DNA of 7,205 bases from Oscillospiraceae bacterium (lineage in GTDB: Bacteria; Bacillota; Clostridia; Oscillospirales; Acutalibacteraceae): positions 1-7,205 of the forward strand of contig CACWJV010000110.1 in NCBI GenBank assembly GCA_902761265.1, read 5' to 3'. A program made the position numbers and the translations under genes. The notes beneath the pieces were generated by a model that saw nothing but the letters and a program-made list of their open reading frames with translations, had not been told where the DNA came from and searched no databases. Position 1 is the first letter of the stretch; each line of letters starts with the position of its first letter. Positions 1-5,602 of this stretch are shown here, in pieces.

Positions 1-1283
1 GCAACGTGGTCAACGGTTCCGGCATTTCGCCGGACCGCGCCGAGACCAACCTGTATAGCACGACGCACGAAAATAAAAAAGGACCCTATAATTCCGACTC
101 TTATCATTTCTGGTATGACTGGCGCAAGGATCCATTGGAGACAGCGGACGAGTTGCACGACTATCTTGAAAAAGTGCGTGCCATGACCGGCAAACAGGAA
201 GTCAGTTTGCTCGGCCGGTGTCTTGGGAACAACGTGATCGCGGCCTATATATACAAATACGGCCTTGACGGGATCGCCGGCGTCGGCATCGACGGCACGG
301 TATCTTACGGCGCCGAGTTTATCAGCGAATCGATCAGCGGCAAATTCCATGTGGACGGCAAAGCGATCGAACGCCTGCTCAACGACAGCAACAGCCTGGG
401 CCGGATGCATCTGGATCCGTTTATTCTGGCAACGCTGAATCTTGCCGAAGAATCCGGCCTGATCGACACCGTGGTCGGTGTGACAAAGGAAAAACTCTAT
501 AGTAAGGTTGTGGAGGGCGTAACCAGCGCGCTGTCTCTTGCCACGTTCTTTACCATGCCGTGCTACTGGGCATGTGTGAAGCCGGCCGATTTTGAAGACG
601 CTAAAAACTATGTGTTCGGTCCGGAGGGCAGCGAAAAGCGCCAGCAGTACGCCGGTCTGATCGCGAAGATCGACAACTATCAATACAATGTCCGCGCCAA
701 CATGGACAGCATCCTCCGCTCGATTCCGGAAAACGGCAAAAAGATTGCCGTTATCTCCAAATACGGCTTCCAGATCGTGCCGATCTGCCAGTCGTCCGCC
801 TGTGTCAGCGACCAGTACGCCTCGGTTGCAAGCTCGTCCTTCGGCGCAACAACCTCGGATATTTTCACCCGTCTGGACGAAGATTACATCAACACCCGGA
901 TTGCCGAGGGCAAAGGCAAGTACATCTCTCCCGACAAAATGATCGACGCGTCCACCTGCCTGTTTCCCGACAATACCTGGTTTACCAAGAACATCTCCCA
1001 CTCCGTCTGGACCTGGACGGAAAACGCGCTGCTGTATACCGTGATTACCGCCGACCGGCAGTACACGGTGGACGATCTTGTGACCACGCAGTTTATGGTC
1101 ATGGATAAAAACGGCAATGTGGTGCCGATGACCGTCGACAACTGCGACACCGAGCGCTGGGAGGTCCAGGAGGAAACCACGGGCGGCAACGCCCATGTGC
1201 ATCGCACGTTCCGCTTCCTTGCGTCGTTCATCACCTGGATCAAATATCTGGCTGCCTTTGTTAAAGCGAAGCTCGCAAAATAA
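1..1283 (+). CDS. Secreted alpha/beta-hydrolase-like protein with GxCxG elbow, copy 1 (5' end outside window)
   Basis: The frame is open from base 3 to the TAA at 1281-1283. By alignment with the downstream copy about 125 N-terminal residues, including any signal peptide, lie left of the window, so the GTG at base 6 is not the start. The YDWRKDPLE segment followed by SLLGRCLGNN resembles the strand and nucleophile elbow of LCAT-like/lipase-type alpha/beta hydrolases (GxSxG), but the nucleophile position is Cys (TGT at 219-221). The likely remaining triad residues are the Asp in MIDAST and the His in KNISHS, by position only. The last ~25 residues form a Trp/Tyr/Phe-containing helix flanked by Lys, suited to lying on a membrane. 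Substrate is unknown: a lipase, esterase, acyltransferase or thioesterase-like role is possible, and so is a non-catalytic one. A terminator follows within 20 bases, so the gene ends its own transcript. The hydrolase fold is inferred; the near-duplicate at 1431 is directly visible. Confidence 0.75.
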   Translation, partial: NVVNGSGISPDRAETNLYSTTHENKKGPYNSDSYHFWYDWRKDPLETADELHDYLEKVRAMTGKQEVSLLGRCLGNNVIAAYIYKYGLDGIAGVGIDGTVSYGAEFISESISGKFHVDGKAIERLLNDSNSLGRMHLDPFILATLNLAEESGLIDTVVGVTKEKLYSKVVEGVTSALSLATFFTMPCYWACVKPADFEDAKNYVFGPEGSEKRQQYAGLIAKIDNYQYNVRANMDSILRSIPENGKKIAVISKYGFQIVPICQSSACVSDQYASVASSSFGATTSDIFTRLDEDYINTRIAEGKGKYISPDKMIDASTCLFPDNTWFTKNISHSVWTWTENALLYTVITADRQYTVDDLVTTQFMVMDKNGNVVPMTVDNCDTERWEVQEETTGGNAHVHRTFRFLASFITWIKYLAAFVKAKLAK

Positions 1284-1297
1284 CCCAACGGCATATC

Positions 1298-1338
1298 AAG
1301 CCGGCACACCTGTTCGGGCGTGCCGGTTTTTTGTTTTT
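1298..1338 (+). terminator. Intrinsic terminator after hydrolase copy 1
   Basis: The left arm at 1300-1310 pairs with the right arm at 1317-1327. CCGGCAC/GTGCCGG forms the perfect core, followed by one A-C mismatch and a CC/GG closing. The hairpin is followed by TTTTTTGTTTTT. It lies 15 bases after the stop codon and separates the two paralogous genes into different transcripts. Confidence 0.9.
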
Positions 1339-1362
1339 ATGGTTTTTTAAATTCATAATTTG

Positions 1363-1405
1363 TTTACAGCTTAATCATTGCACGGGCAAACGAAAAGGAT
1401 AGAAT
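1363..1405 (+). promoter_or_regulatory. Possible promoter region of hydrolase copy 2
   Basis: The AT-rich gap between the copy 1 terminator and the copy 2 ribosome binding site must hold a promoter if the terminator works. TAGAAT (1400-1405) is a fair -10 box, with only a weak -35 (TTGCAC, 1378-1383, 16-base spacer). TTTACA (1363-1368) is a better -35 but has no -10 at the right distance. I see no clear sigma-E, sigma-F, sigma-G or sigma-K consensus, so the regulation is not resolved. Confidence 0.3.
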
Positions 1406-1430
1406 AAGACATTAAAGGAGTGATAGGAAA

Positions 1431-3098
1431 ATGAAAAAACGACTGGCATGGTTTTTACTGTTCGCTTTGCTGATCACGTCCCTGTGTCCGGCATTTGGCG
1501 CGGCGGCTGAAGCGAACACGGTTCCGATCAGCAACAGCGGCGACCGCGTGGTCGTCATGCTTTCCGGCGACGGCGAAGCGATCTATGACACGGACGGCAA
1601 GCGGATGTTCAAATTCTCCGACCTGCTCTCTCTGGTCAACGGCGGCGGTGACGGCGACAATCAGCAATTGCTGGATTCCGTTGCCAATGTGATGAAACCG
1701 TTTATGCTGCAGGGTCTGCTGCAAAACAACTGGGATCCGTTTTATGAAAACCTACAAGCGGAGGTTTCCGAGCTGACCGAAGGGCTGCGTCCGAACGAAA
1801 ACGGCGATGTGGTCAACGGCACCGATATTGCGCGTTCGCGCCGGGAGGCCAACGACTATAACATGACCCACGACAACAAGATTCGCGACGGCAGCTATAA
1901 CGCCGAAAGCTATCACTTTTGGTATGACTGGCGCAAAGATCCGTTGGAATCCGCCGAAGAGCTGCACGCCTATCTGGAAGCAGTGCGGAAAGCGACCGGC
2001 CAAGAGGAGATCAGTCTGCTCGGTCGGTGTCTCGGCAACAACGTGATTGTGGCCTATCTTTCCAAATACGGCACAAAGGGGATCTACGGACTCGGCATCG
2101 ACGGCACGGTGTCCTACGGATCGGAATATATCACCGAAGCGCTCACCGGCCGGTTTCATCTTGACACCGAAGCGATCGAGCGGTTAATCCAGGACAGCAA
2201 CCGCATCGGCCGCATGCATCTCGATCCGTTTTTGATGGCAACGATTGATGTGGTCAACGCATCCGGTGTGCCGGAAAAGATGATCGCCGCCACGGAGGCG
2301 ATGCTGTATAAAAAGCTTGTGGAAGGTATGACGAGTGCACTGGCGCTGTCCACGTTCTTTACCATGCCGTGCTACTGGGCCGCCATCAAGCCGGAGGATT
2401 ATGAGACCGCGAAAAACTATGTGTTCGGCCCCGAAGGCAGCGAAAAGCGCCAGCAGTACGCGGGTTTGATCAAAAAGATCGACAACTATCAGCACACCGT
2501 CCGCGACCACATGGACGAGATTCTGACGTCGATTCCGCAGGCCGGCAAAAAGATGGCTGTCATCTCGAAATACGGCTTCCAGATCATGCCGCTCGGCGAC
2601 AAGATGGGCTATGTGGCCGACCAGTACGCGGCGGTATCAAGCTCCTCGTTCGGCGCCACAACGTCCACGATGTTCACGCGTCTGCCGGACGATTACATTG
2701 CGCAGCGCGAACAGGAGGGCAAGGGCAAGTATATTTCGCCCGACCGCATGATCGACGCATCCACCTGCCTGTTCCCGGACTATACCTGGTTTACCAAAAA
2801 TATCCCGCACTCCGAATGGACGTGGACGGAAAACGCGCTGCTGTATACGGTGATTACCGCGGACACGCAGTACACGTCCGACGACCTTGTGACGACACGC
2901 TTTATGGTCAAAGACCCCCAGACCGGCGAAGTGGTGCCGATGACAGCGGAAAACTGCAACACCGAAAGCTGGAACGTGCAGGAAAACGCACCGGGAATCC
3001 AGGGCTTTGCACAGCGTCTGCAGCGCTATTTCAAAGCATTGATCACCTGGTTCAAATATCTGTTCCAGTTTTTGAAAGCCAAAATGGAAAAAGGTTAA
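1431..3098 (+). CDS. Secreted alpha/beta-hydrolase-like protein with GxCxG elbow, copy 2
   Basis: This is a complete 555-residue protein. The ATG is fixed by AAAGGAGTGAT (1414-1424) ten bases after its GGAG. Residues 1-26 are a Sec signal peptide: MKKR, a Leu/Phe-rich core, then AFGAAA with a probable signal peptidase I site; C19 does not fit a lipobox. YDWRKDP (165-171) and GRCLG (198-202, nucleophile candidate C200) resemble the LCAT/lipase-like alpha/beta-hydrolase core. D442 and H460 are candidate Asp and His of a triad, by order and spacing only. Residues 300-345 (including MPCYW and VFGPEGSEKRQQY) are almost unchanged between the copies. Residues 528-555 form a basic, aromatic amphipathic helix. 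The mature protein should act outside the cell or at the membrane surface. The Ser-to-Cys change appears in both copies, so it is unlikely to be an error. It could be a thiol hydrolase or acyltransferase, or a binding protein derived from one; the substrate is unknown. Confidence 0.85.
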   Translation: MKKRLAWFLLFALLITSLCPAFGAAAEANTVPISNSGDRVVVMLSGDGEAIYDTDGKRMFKFSDLLSLVNGGGDGDNQQLLDSVANVMKPFMLQGLLQNNWDPFYENLQAEVSELTEGLRPNENGDVVNGTDIARSRREANDYNMTHDNKIRDGSYNAESYHFWYDWRKDPLESAEELHAYLEAVRKATGQEEISLLGRCLGNNVIVAYLSKYGTKGIYGLGIDGTVSYGSEYITEALTGRFHLDTEAIERLIQDSNRIGRMHLDPFLMATIDVVNASGVPEKMIAATEAMLYKKLVEGMTSALALSTFFTMPCYWAAIKPEDYETAKNYVFGPEGSEKRQQYAGLIKKIDNYQHTVRDHMDEILTSIPQAGKKMAVISKYGFQIMPLGDKMGYVADQYAAVSSSSFGATTSTMFTRLPDDYIAQREQEGKGKYISPDRMIDASTCLFPDYTWFTKNIPHSEWTWTENALLYTVITADTQYTSDDLVTTRFMVKDPQTGEVVPMTAENCNTESWNVQENAPGIQGFAQRLQRYFKALITWFKYLFQFLKAKMEKG

Positions 3099-3104
3099 CA
3101 ACGC

Positions 3105-3133
3105 AAAAAGACGGCCGCACGGCCGTCTTTTTT
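3105..3133. terminator. Bidirectional terminator between hydrolase copy 2 and sigE
   Basis: A perfect 12-bp stem pairs 3105-3116 with 3121-3132 around the loop GCAC. It has an A-run on one side and a T-run on the other, so it can terminate the + strand hydrolase transcript and the - strand spoIIGA-sigE transcript. It starts 7 bases after the hydrolase stop and lies 18 bases beyond the sigE stop. Confidence 0.92.
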
Positions 3134-3150
3134 CATAGTACTTCTCCCCT

Positions 3151-3873
3151 TTACATCGTCTTTTCCAGCTCCTCCTTCAGCCGCGCGATGATCTTCTTTT
3201 CCAGCCTTGAAATATAGCTTTGCGAAATTCCGAGCCGGTCGGCCACCTGTTTTTGCGTGTATTCTTTGGAGCCAAACAGTCCGAAGCGCAGCGTCATGAT
3301 CTCCTTTTCGCGCGCAGAGAGCGTTTCGAGCACCCGCAGAAGATGGAGCTTTTCATCCTCTTTTTCCATATCGCGGCTCACTTCGTCGGCATCGCTGCCC
3401 AACACATCCGACAACAACAGCTCGTTGCCGTCCCAGTCCACGTTCAGCGGTTCGTCGATCGACACTTCGTTGCGGCGGTTGGCGCTTTTGCGCAGATACA
3501 TCAAAATCTCGTTTTCGATACAGCGCGACGCGTAGGTGGCGAGTTTGATCTTTTTTGACGGCACAAACGTGTGTACCGCCTTGATCAGCCCGACCGTCCC
3601 GATGGACACGAGATCCTCGATCCCGACGCCGGTGTTCTCAAACTTGCGCGCAATATAGACAACGAGCCGCAAATTGCGCACAATCAAGGTTTCGCGCGCC
3701 GTTGTGTCACCCTGTTCCATCCGATCAAAAACCGTTCGCTCCTCCTCTTTGCTCAACGGGGGCGGCAACGTTTGCGGCCCGTTGACGTAATCGAGACTGT
3801 CCCGATCGAGTCCGAGCAAATGCAGTACGCGGTATTTCAGCTTTCCGACGATTTCAAGAAATCGTTGTTTCAT
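3151..3873 (-). CDS. sigE: RNA polymerase sigma-E factor, pro-form (mother-cell sporulation sigma)
   Basis: The protein is 240 residues, close to the 239 of Bacillus subtilis SigE. The ATG at 3873 is chosen over an upstream in-frame extension because it starts the conserved amphipathic pro-peptide and is preceded by AAAAGGAG (3884-3891) at 10 bases. Residues 1-28 are the pro-sequence that tethers the factor to the membrane; by alignment, cleavage falls near D28/Y29. The LPPPLSKEEE stretch follows at 36-45. Region 2 spans about 66-128 (NLRLVVYIARKFEN, then EDLVSIGTVGLIKAV and the core-binding and -10-binding helices). DEPLNVDWDGNELLLSDVLG (140-159) is characteristic of SigE. Region 4 carries the helix-turn-helix at about 204-231 (TQKQVADRLGISQSYISRLE). 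After cleavage by SpoIIGA it directs early mother-cell genes. It overlaps spoIIGA by 20 bases, implying coupled translation. The sigG gene often found next to sigE is not here. Confidence 0.97.
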   Translation of the reverse strand: MKQRFLEIVGKLKYRVLHLLGLDRDSLDYVNGPQTLPPPLSKEEERTVFDRMEQGDTTARETLIVRNLRLVVYIARKFENTGVGIEDLVSIGTVGLIKAVHTFVPSKKIKLATYASRCIENEILMYLRKSANRRNEVSIDEPLNVDWDGNELLLSDVLGSDADEVSRDMEKEDEKLHLLRVLETLSAREKEIMTLRFGLFGSKEYTQKQVADRLGISQSYISRLEKKIIARLKEELEKTM

Positions 3874-4759
3874 ACGGTTCTCTCTCCTTTTGCTTTGTGC
3901 CCTGCGTTTGTTGCGACGCATCCTGTAGCAACGCCGGCGGCAGCAGCGCGCCGAACTCGCTGTTCTTGATCGGACGATCCGTGACCGCAATAAACACCCG
4001 GTTCGTTTCGATTGTACCGGCGACGCCGCGGATCGTTATTTTGTCCGGACGAAAACCGTACAACGCGCCTTCGCCCGTTGCCGTCCGGCAAGGGATCATC
4101 CGCCACCGGATGGCAGCGGCCTGAGCTGCGTCCGGTATTTGCGGCACGCCGAGCTGCGCAGCAAACGCACAAAACAACACCAGGACCGGGTCGCCTGAGA
4201 ACGGTTCGCAAAGATCGTTGCCGGTATCAAGAAAGGCGCGGCAGCAGATCTGCCTTTCGCCGAGCACGACGGTCAAATCAAACAGCATGCCCTTGTCCCG
4301 ACGGCGCTCCAACAGCTTTTCCGCGCCCCACAGCAGCGCATAACAGACCGCCGTAAGCACAACGAGCGCACGCGTGTCGATCGCGAAATAGACGATCGCA
4401 CCGTAATACAGCATCCGCTTCGGGTGCAGCGTGTGCCACAACGCGCCCATCAGACCGGCGAAAACAAAGCTGACGAGGAAGAAGCCGCAAAACAGCCGCA
4501 AAAAACGTCCGCGTCCGACAAAGCCCCATGCCGCAAACACCAGCACCGCTGCCACCGGCAGTCGCGACAACACCAGCACGCTGCGCGGCAGACGCGGCAC
4601 AAAGATCAAAAACGCCGCGCCGCCGCCGAGCAGCGACGAAAGCGTCCGCCGGCCGCGCGTACTCGGTTCCCGGCAAAGCCGGCCGCACAACAGCAGCAAC
4701 AGATCTGTGATATAAGCGTTGAGAATAAACAATATATCGGCATATACCACCGTCGTCAT
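3854..4759 (-). CDS. spoIIGA: Sigma-E processing aspartic peptidase SpoIIGA
   Basis: The protein is 301 residues (B. subtilis SpoIIGA is about 309). I choose ATG 4759 because the family begins with a short Met-x-x-V-Y-x-D stretch, here MTTVVYADILF, and because GTGGTGAT just upstream matches the 3' half of the anti-anti-SD at a good distance. ATG 4765 is a possible alternative. The first ~145 residues form about five membrane segments (roughly 4-25, 40-56, 60-80, 87-108, 116-146). The cytoplasmic half holds the aspartic protease signature LDTGN with catalytic D178, then the family-typical RWRMIPCRTATGEGALYGFRPD (218-239) and ALLPPALL (271-278). In known sporulators the enzyme sits in the mother-cell side of the septal membrane, dimerises, and removes the pro-peptide of sigma-E after a signal from the forespore (SpoIIR). 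The gene is first in a two-gene operon with sigE. Confidence 0.95.
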   Translation of the reverse strand: MTTVVYADILFILNAYITDLLLLLCGRLCREPSTRGRRTLSSLLGGGAAFLIFVPRLPRSVLVLSRLPVAAVLVFAAWGFVGRGRFLRLFCGFFLVSFVFAGLMGALWHTLHPKRMLYYGAIVYFAIDTRALVVLTAVCYALLWGAEKLLERRRDKGMLFDLTVVLGERQICCRAFLDTGNDLCEPFSGDPVLVLFCAFAAQLGVPQIPDAAQAAAIRWRMIPCRTATGEGALYGFRPDKITIRGVAGTIETNRVFIAVTDRPIKNSEFGALLPPALLQDASQQTQGTKQKEREPYETTIS

Positions 4760-4775
4760 GGCCATCACCACATCG

Positions 4776-4808
4776 ATTATACCGCGCCGGCACCGGGATT
4801 CATGTCGC
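4776..4808 (-). promoter_or_regulatory. Candidate spoIIGA-sigE promoter with long spacer
   Basis: On the - strand a perfect TATAAT (4781-4776) is preceded by GCGACA (4808-4803) with a 21-base spacer. In B. subtilis the spoIIG promoter also has an unusually long (22-base) spacer and needs Spo0A~P. TGTCGCC on the other strand here (4803-4809) is an imperfect 5/7 match to the 0A box TGTCGAA. Against this, the predicted start (~4769) falls inside the ribosome binding site proposed for ATG 4759, so the match may be chance. Confidence 0.3.
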
Positions 4809-4849
4809 CTTTTGGCGCAAAAAAAGTTTTCGTTTTTCCTGCTTTGGTC

Positions 4850-4878
4850 TTGCAAGCATGTCAAAGACGATGTATAAT
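4850..4878 (+). promoter_or_regulatory. Strong sigma-A type promoter of the two-peptide operon
   Basis: TTGCAA (4850-4855) and a perfect TATAAT (4873-4878) are separated by the ideal 17 bases. Transcription should start near 4885, giving a leader of only ~23 bases before the first small gene. The promoter is divergent from spoIIGA. It suggests high expression by the housekeeping polymerase. Confidence 0.85.
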
Positions 4879-4907
4879 AAAAGCAACCAAAGAAAGGATG
4901 ATGCAGT

Positions 4908-5000
4908 ATGATCAGCAATTTTGACCTTGACAAATTCTTTCAGTACCTGCATGAATTTCTGCAGGAGGTCGCCGACTGGATCCGCAGTCTGAAAAAATAA
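4908..5000 (+). CDS. 30-residue aromatic amphipathic peptide, first gene of the two-peptide operon
   Basis: ATG 4908 follows AAAGGA (4893-4898) by 9 bases and a near-consensus promoter by ~30 bases; TAA is at 4998-5000. I do not recognise the product. From about residue 5 to the end it can form one amphipathic helix: F10/F11, L14, F17/L18, V21, W24/I25 and L28 fall at i+3/i+4 spacing. Acidic residues (D8, E16, E20, D23) lie on the other face, and the end is basic (SLKK). There is no signal peptide and no uninterrupted membrane segment, so surface binding to membrane or to a partner is more likely than insertion. The second small gene begins 27 bases downstream on the same transcript. Two overlapping upstream ATGs (4898, 4901) sit on or too close to the Shine-Dalgarno. 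A toxin-like, phenol-soluble-modulin-like, signalling or assembly role cannot be told apart from sequence. Confidence 0.75.
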   Translation: MISNFDLDKFFQYLHEFLQEVADWIRSLKK

Positions 5001-5027
5001 ACGCGCAAAACGAAAGGAGCTTTTTCT

Positions 5028-5165
5028 ATGAGTTGGCATGAGATCTATGATAAATGCATCGCCCCGATCCGCGACTTCCTCGGTTTGATGATCGAATGGA
5101 TCGACCGCATTTTTTGGCCCTGGACCAAACTGCCGGAGGAAGAGATTCCCTGGGAAGAAAGATAA
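5028..5165 (+). CDS. 45-residue Trp-rich small protein, second gene of the two-peptide operon
   Basis: ATG 5028 follows AAAGGAG (5013-5019) by 8 bases and TAA is at 5163-5165. I do not recognise the family. Five of 45 residues are Trp (W3, W24, W30, W32, W42), which is exceptional. Residues 4-30 form an amphipathic to strongly hydrophobic helix containing a single Cys (C10) and FLGLMIEWIDRIFW at 17-30. Residues 31-45 form a Pro- and Glu-rich acidic tail (PEEEIPWEER). This points to a membrane-interface microprotein rather than a secreted one, since no signal peptide is seen. It shares promoter and terminator with the 30-residue peptide, and both carry an aromatic helix with E/D-W-I, so a two-component peptide unit is likely. 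That the short frame is a true gene rests on the promoter, Shine-Dalgarno and terminator framing it. Confidence 0.75.
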   Translation: MSWHEIYDKCIAPIRDFLGLMIEWIDRIFWPWTKLPEEEIPWEER

Positions 5166-5174
5166 CCCGACGCA

Positions 5175-5206
5175 AAAAGCAGCAGGCTGCACGGCCTGCT
5201 GCTTTT
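5175..5206. terminator. Strong intrinsic terminator of the two-peptide operon, symmetric
   Basis: A perfect 13-bp stem pairs 5175-5187 with 5194-5206 around the loop TGCACG. It begins 10 bases after the stop of the second small gene. It starts with an A-run and ends with a T-run, so it could also stop transcription coming from the right on the - strand, where the hydrolase remnant ends at 5247. Confidence 0.92.
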
Positions 5207-5246
5207 CGTATGAATGCATGTACTCTTTTGATTGATCTGAATCTTT

Positions 5247-5360
5247 TCAGTATCCGAAATACGTTTTACAATAGTCCAGCAGCGCGTTGAGCAGCTCTAC
5301 CGTCTTGTGCGGATCTCTCAGGAAGATGATATGGTCCGCGTGCGGGAAGAGCTTGGCGCA
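5247..5360 (-). pseudogene. C-terminal remnant of an alpha/beta hydrolase
   Basis: On the - strand, residues encoded at about 5348-5250 read FPHADHIIFLRDPHKTVELL and continue to a TGA at 5247-5249. The ADH-x-x-x-x-x-x-P pattern followed by a terminal helix is what closes many alpha/beta hydrolases, where this His is catalytic. Further upstream the frame continues to 5444 but turns into Ala/Arg-rich sequence antisense to the coaX remnant. The true fragment therefore ends near 5340-5360, and the rest of the enzyme, including the nucleophile, is missing. It is unrelated in sequence to the two large hydrolases at 1-3098. The assignment rests on a short motif and is moderate. Confidence 0.5.
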
Positions 5361-5495
5361 AAGCAGCTTACGCTGGTTGCAACGGGCGGCCTCAGTGGCG
5401 GCATTGTGCCGTGCTGCCGCCAGGCGTTTCAACTGGACAAGCATTTGCTGCTGGACGGGCTGAAGGTTATTGTTGAAAGGGAAAAGAAAGCATAA
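5325..5495 (+). pseudogene. coaX: C-terminal remnant of type III pantothenate kinase (coaX)
   Basis: From about 5331 the + strand encodes MVRVREELGAKQLTLVATGG, then QLDKHLLLDGLKVIVERE, ending at TAA 5493-5495. This matches the C-terminal end of CoaX, where VATGGLA, an I/QLD-x-D/H-LLL-x-GL element and a final YERN-like segment are typical. Full-length CoaX (ATP-dependent phosphorylation of pantothenate, first step of coenzyme A synthesis) is about 250-260 residues, so only the last fifth remains. The N-terminal acidic motif and most of the ATP site are gone, and there is no convincing ribosome binding site before 5331. The piece cannot be an active kinase. Its own terminator follows 16 bases after the stop, as expected for the end of a once intact gene. 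Confidence 0.7.
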
Positions 5496-5511
5496 ACTTG
5501 AATATGGTATT

Positions 5512-5547
5512 AACCCACGGGCAGGATGTCTGTGGGTTTGTTTTTTT
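5512..5547 (+). terminator. Intrinsic terminator after the coaX remnant
   Basis: A 12-bp stem with two G-T wobbles pairs 5512-5523 with 5527-5538 around the loop GGA. It is followed by a T-rich tract to 5547. It marks the end of the GC-richer chromosomal part; the AT-rich segment begins immediately after it. Confidence 0.88.
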
Positions 5548-5567
5548 GGGAAAAAGAGAGAGAATGC

Positions 5568-5596
5568 TTGATAAATCTCAGATTCTGTGCTATGCT
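5568..5596 (+). promoter_or_regulatory. Promoter of the structured leader RNA (extended -10)
   Basis: TTGATA (5568-5573, 5/6) and TATGCT (5591-5596, 4/6) are separated by 17 bases. The -10 is preceded directly by TGC (5588-5590), the extended -10 TGn. The predicted start (~5603) coincides with the first base of the outer stem of the structure that follows. Confidence 0.6.
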
Positions 5597-5602
5597 ATGT
5601 AT

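Larger units (their letters stand above)
1..3098 (+). repeat. Tandem gene duplication (copies 1-1283 and about 1807-3098)
   Basis: The two hydrolase-like genes align almost without gaps over ~425 codons, with most residues identical by eye. Some DNA stretches are completely identical, for example the 31 bases 541-571 and 2350-2380. The N-terminal linker before YHFWYDW and the last ~35 residues have diverged most. The intergenic DNA is not repeated, and copy 2 has its own ribosome binding site. Confidence 0.85.

Noticed and set aside
1485..1495. Lipoprotein signal (Cys19 of hydrolase copy 2)
   Set aside because: The residues before Cys (Ile-Thr-Ser-Leu) do not fit the lipobox, and AFGAAA just after gives a normal signal peptidase I site.
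2637..3101. Long - strand frame antisense to hydrolase copy 2, and similar ones at 884-1309, 1752-2159 and 2184-2510
   Set aside because: Cys/His/Arg-rich composition typical of antisense shadows, no start signals, no recognisable motifs.
3874..3990. 39-codon Arg-rich N-terminal extension of sigE
   Set aside because: It lies inside spoIIGA in another frame; the pro-peptide of sigma-E begins at 3873 with its own ribosome binding site.
4806..4817. CGCC-TTTT-GGCG palindrome in the spoIIGA/peptide intergenic region
   Set aside because: Only a 4-bp stem with an A-run after it on the + strand; not a terminator, and too short to call an operator.
4424..4924. Open + strand frame of 166 codons antisense to spoIIGA
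   Set aside because: It is Gln/Arg/Lys/Ala-rich shadow coding from a GC-rich gene, has no ribosome binding site, and runs through the spoIIGA upstream region and the peptide operon promoter.
4760..4933. 58-codon N-terminal extension of spoIIGA
   Set aside because: It would cross the divergent promoter and the first peptide gene, has no family similarity, and the known N-terminus starts at the MTTVVY position.
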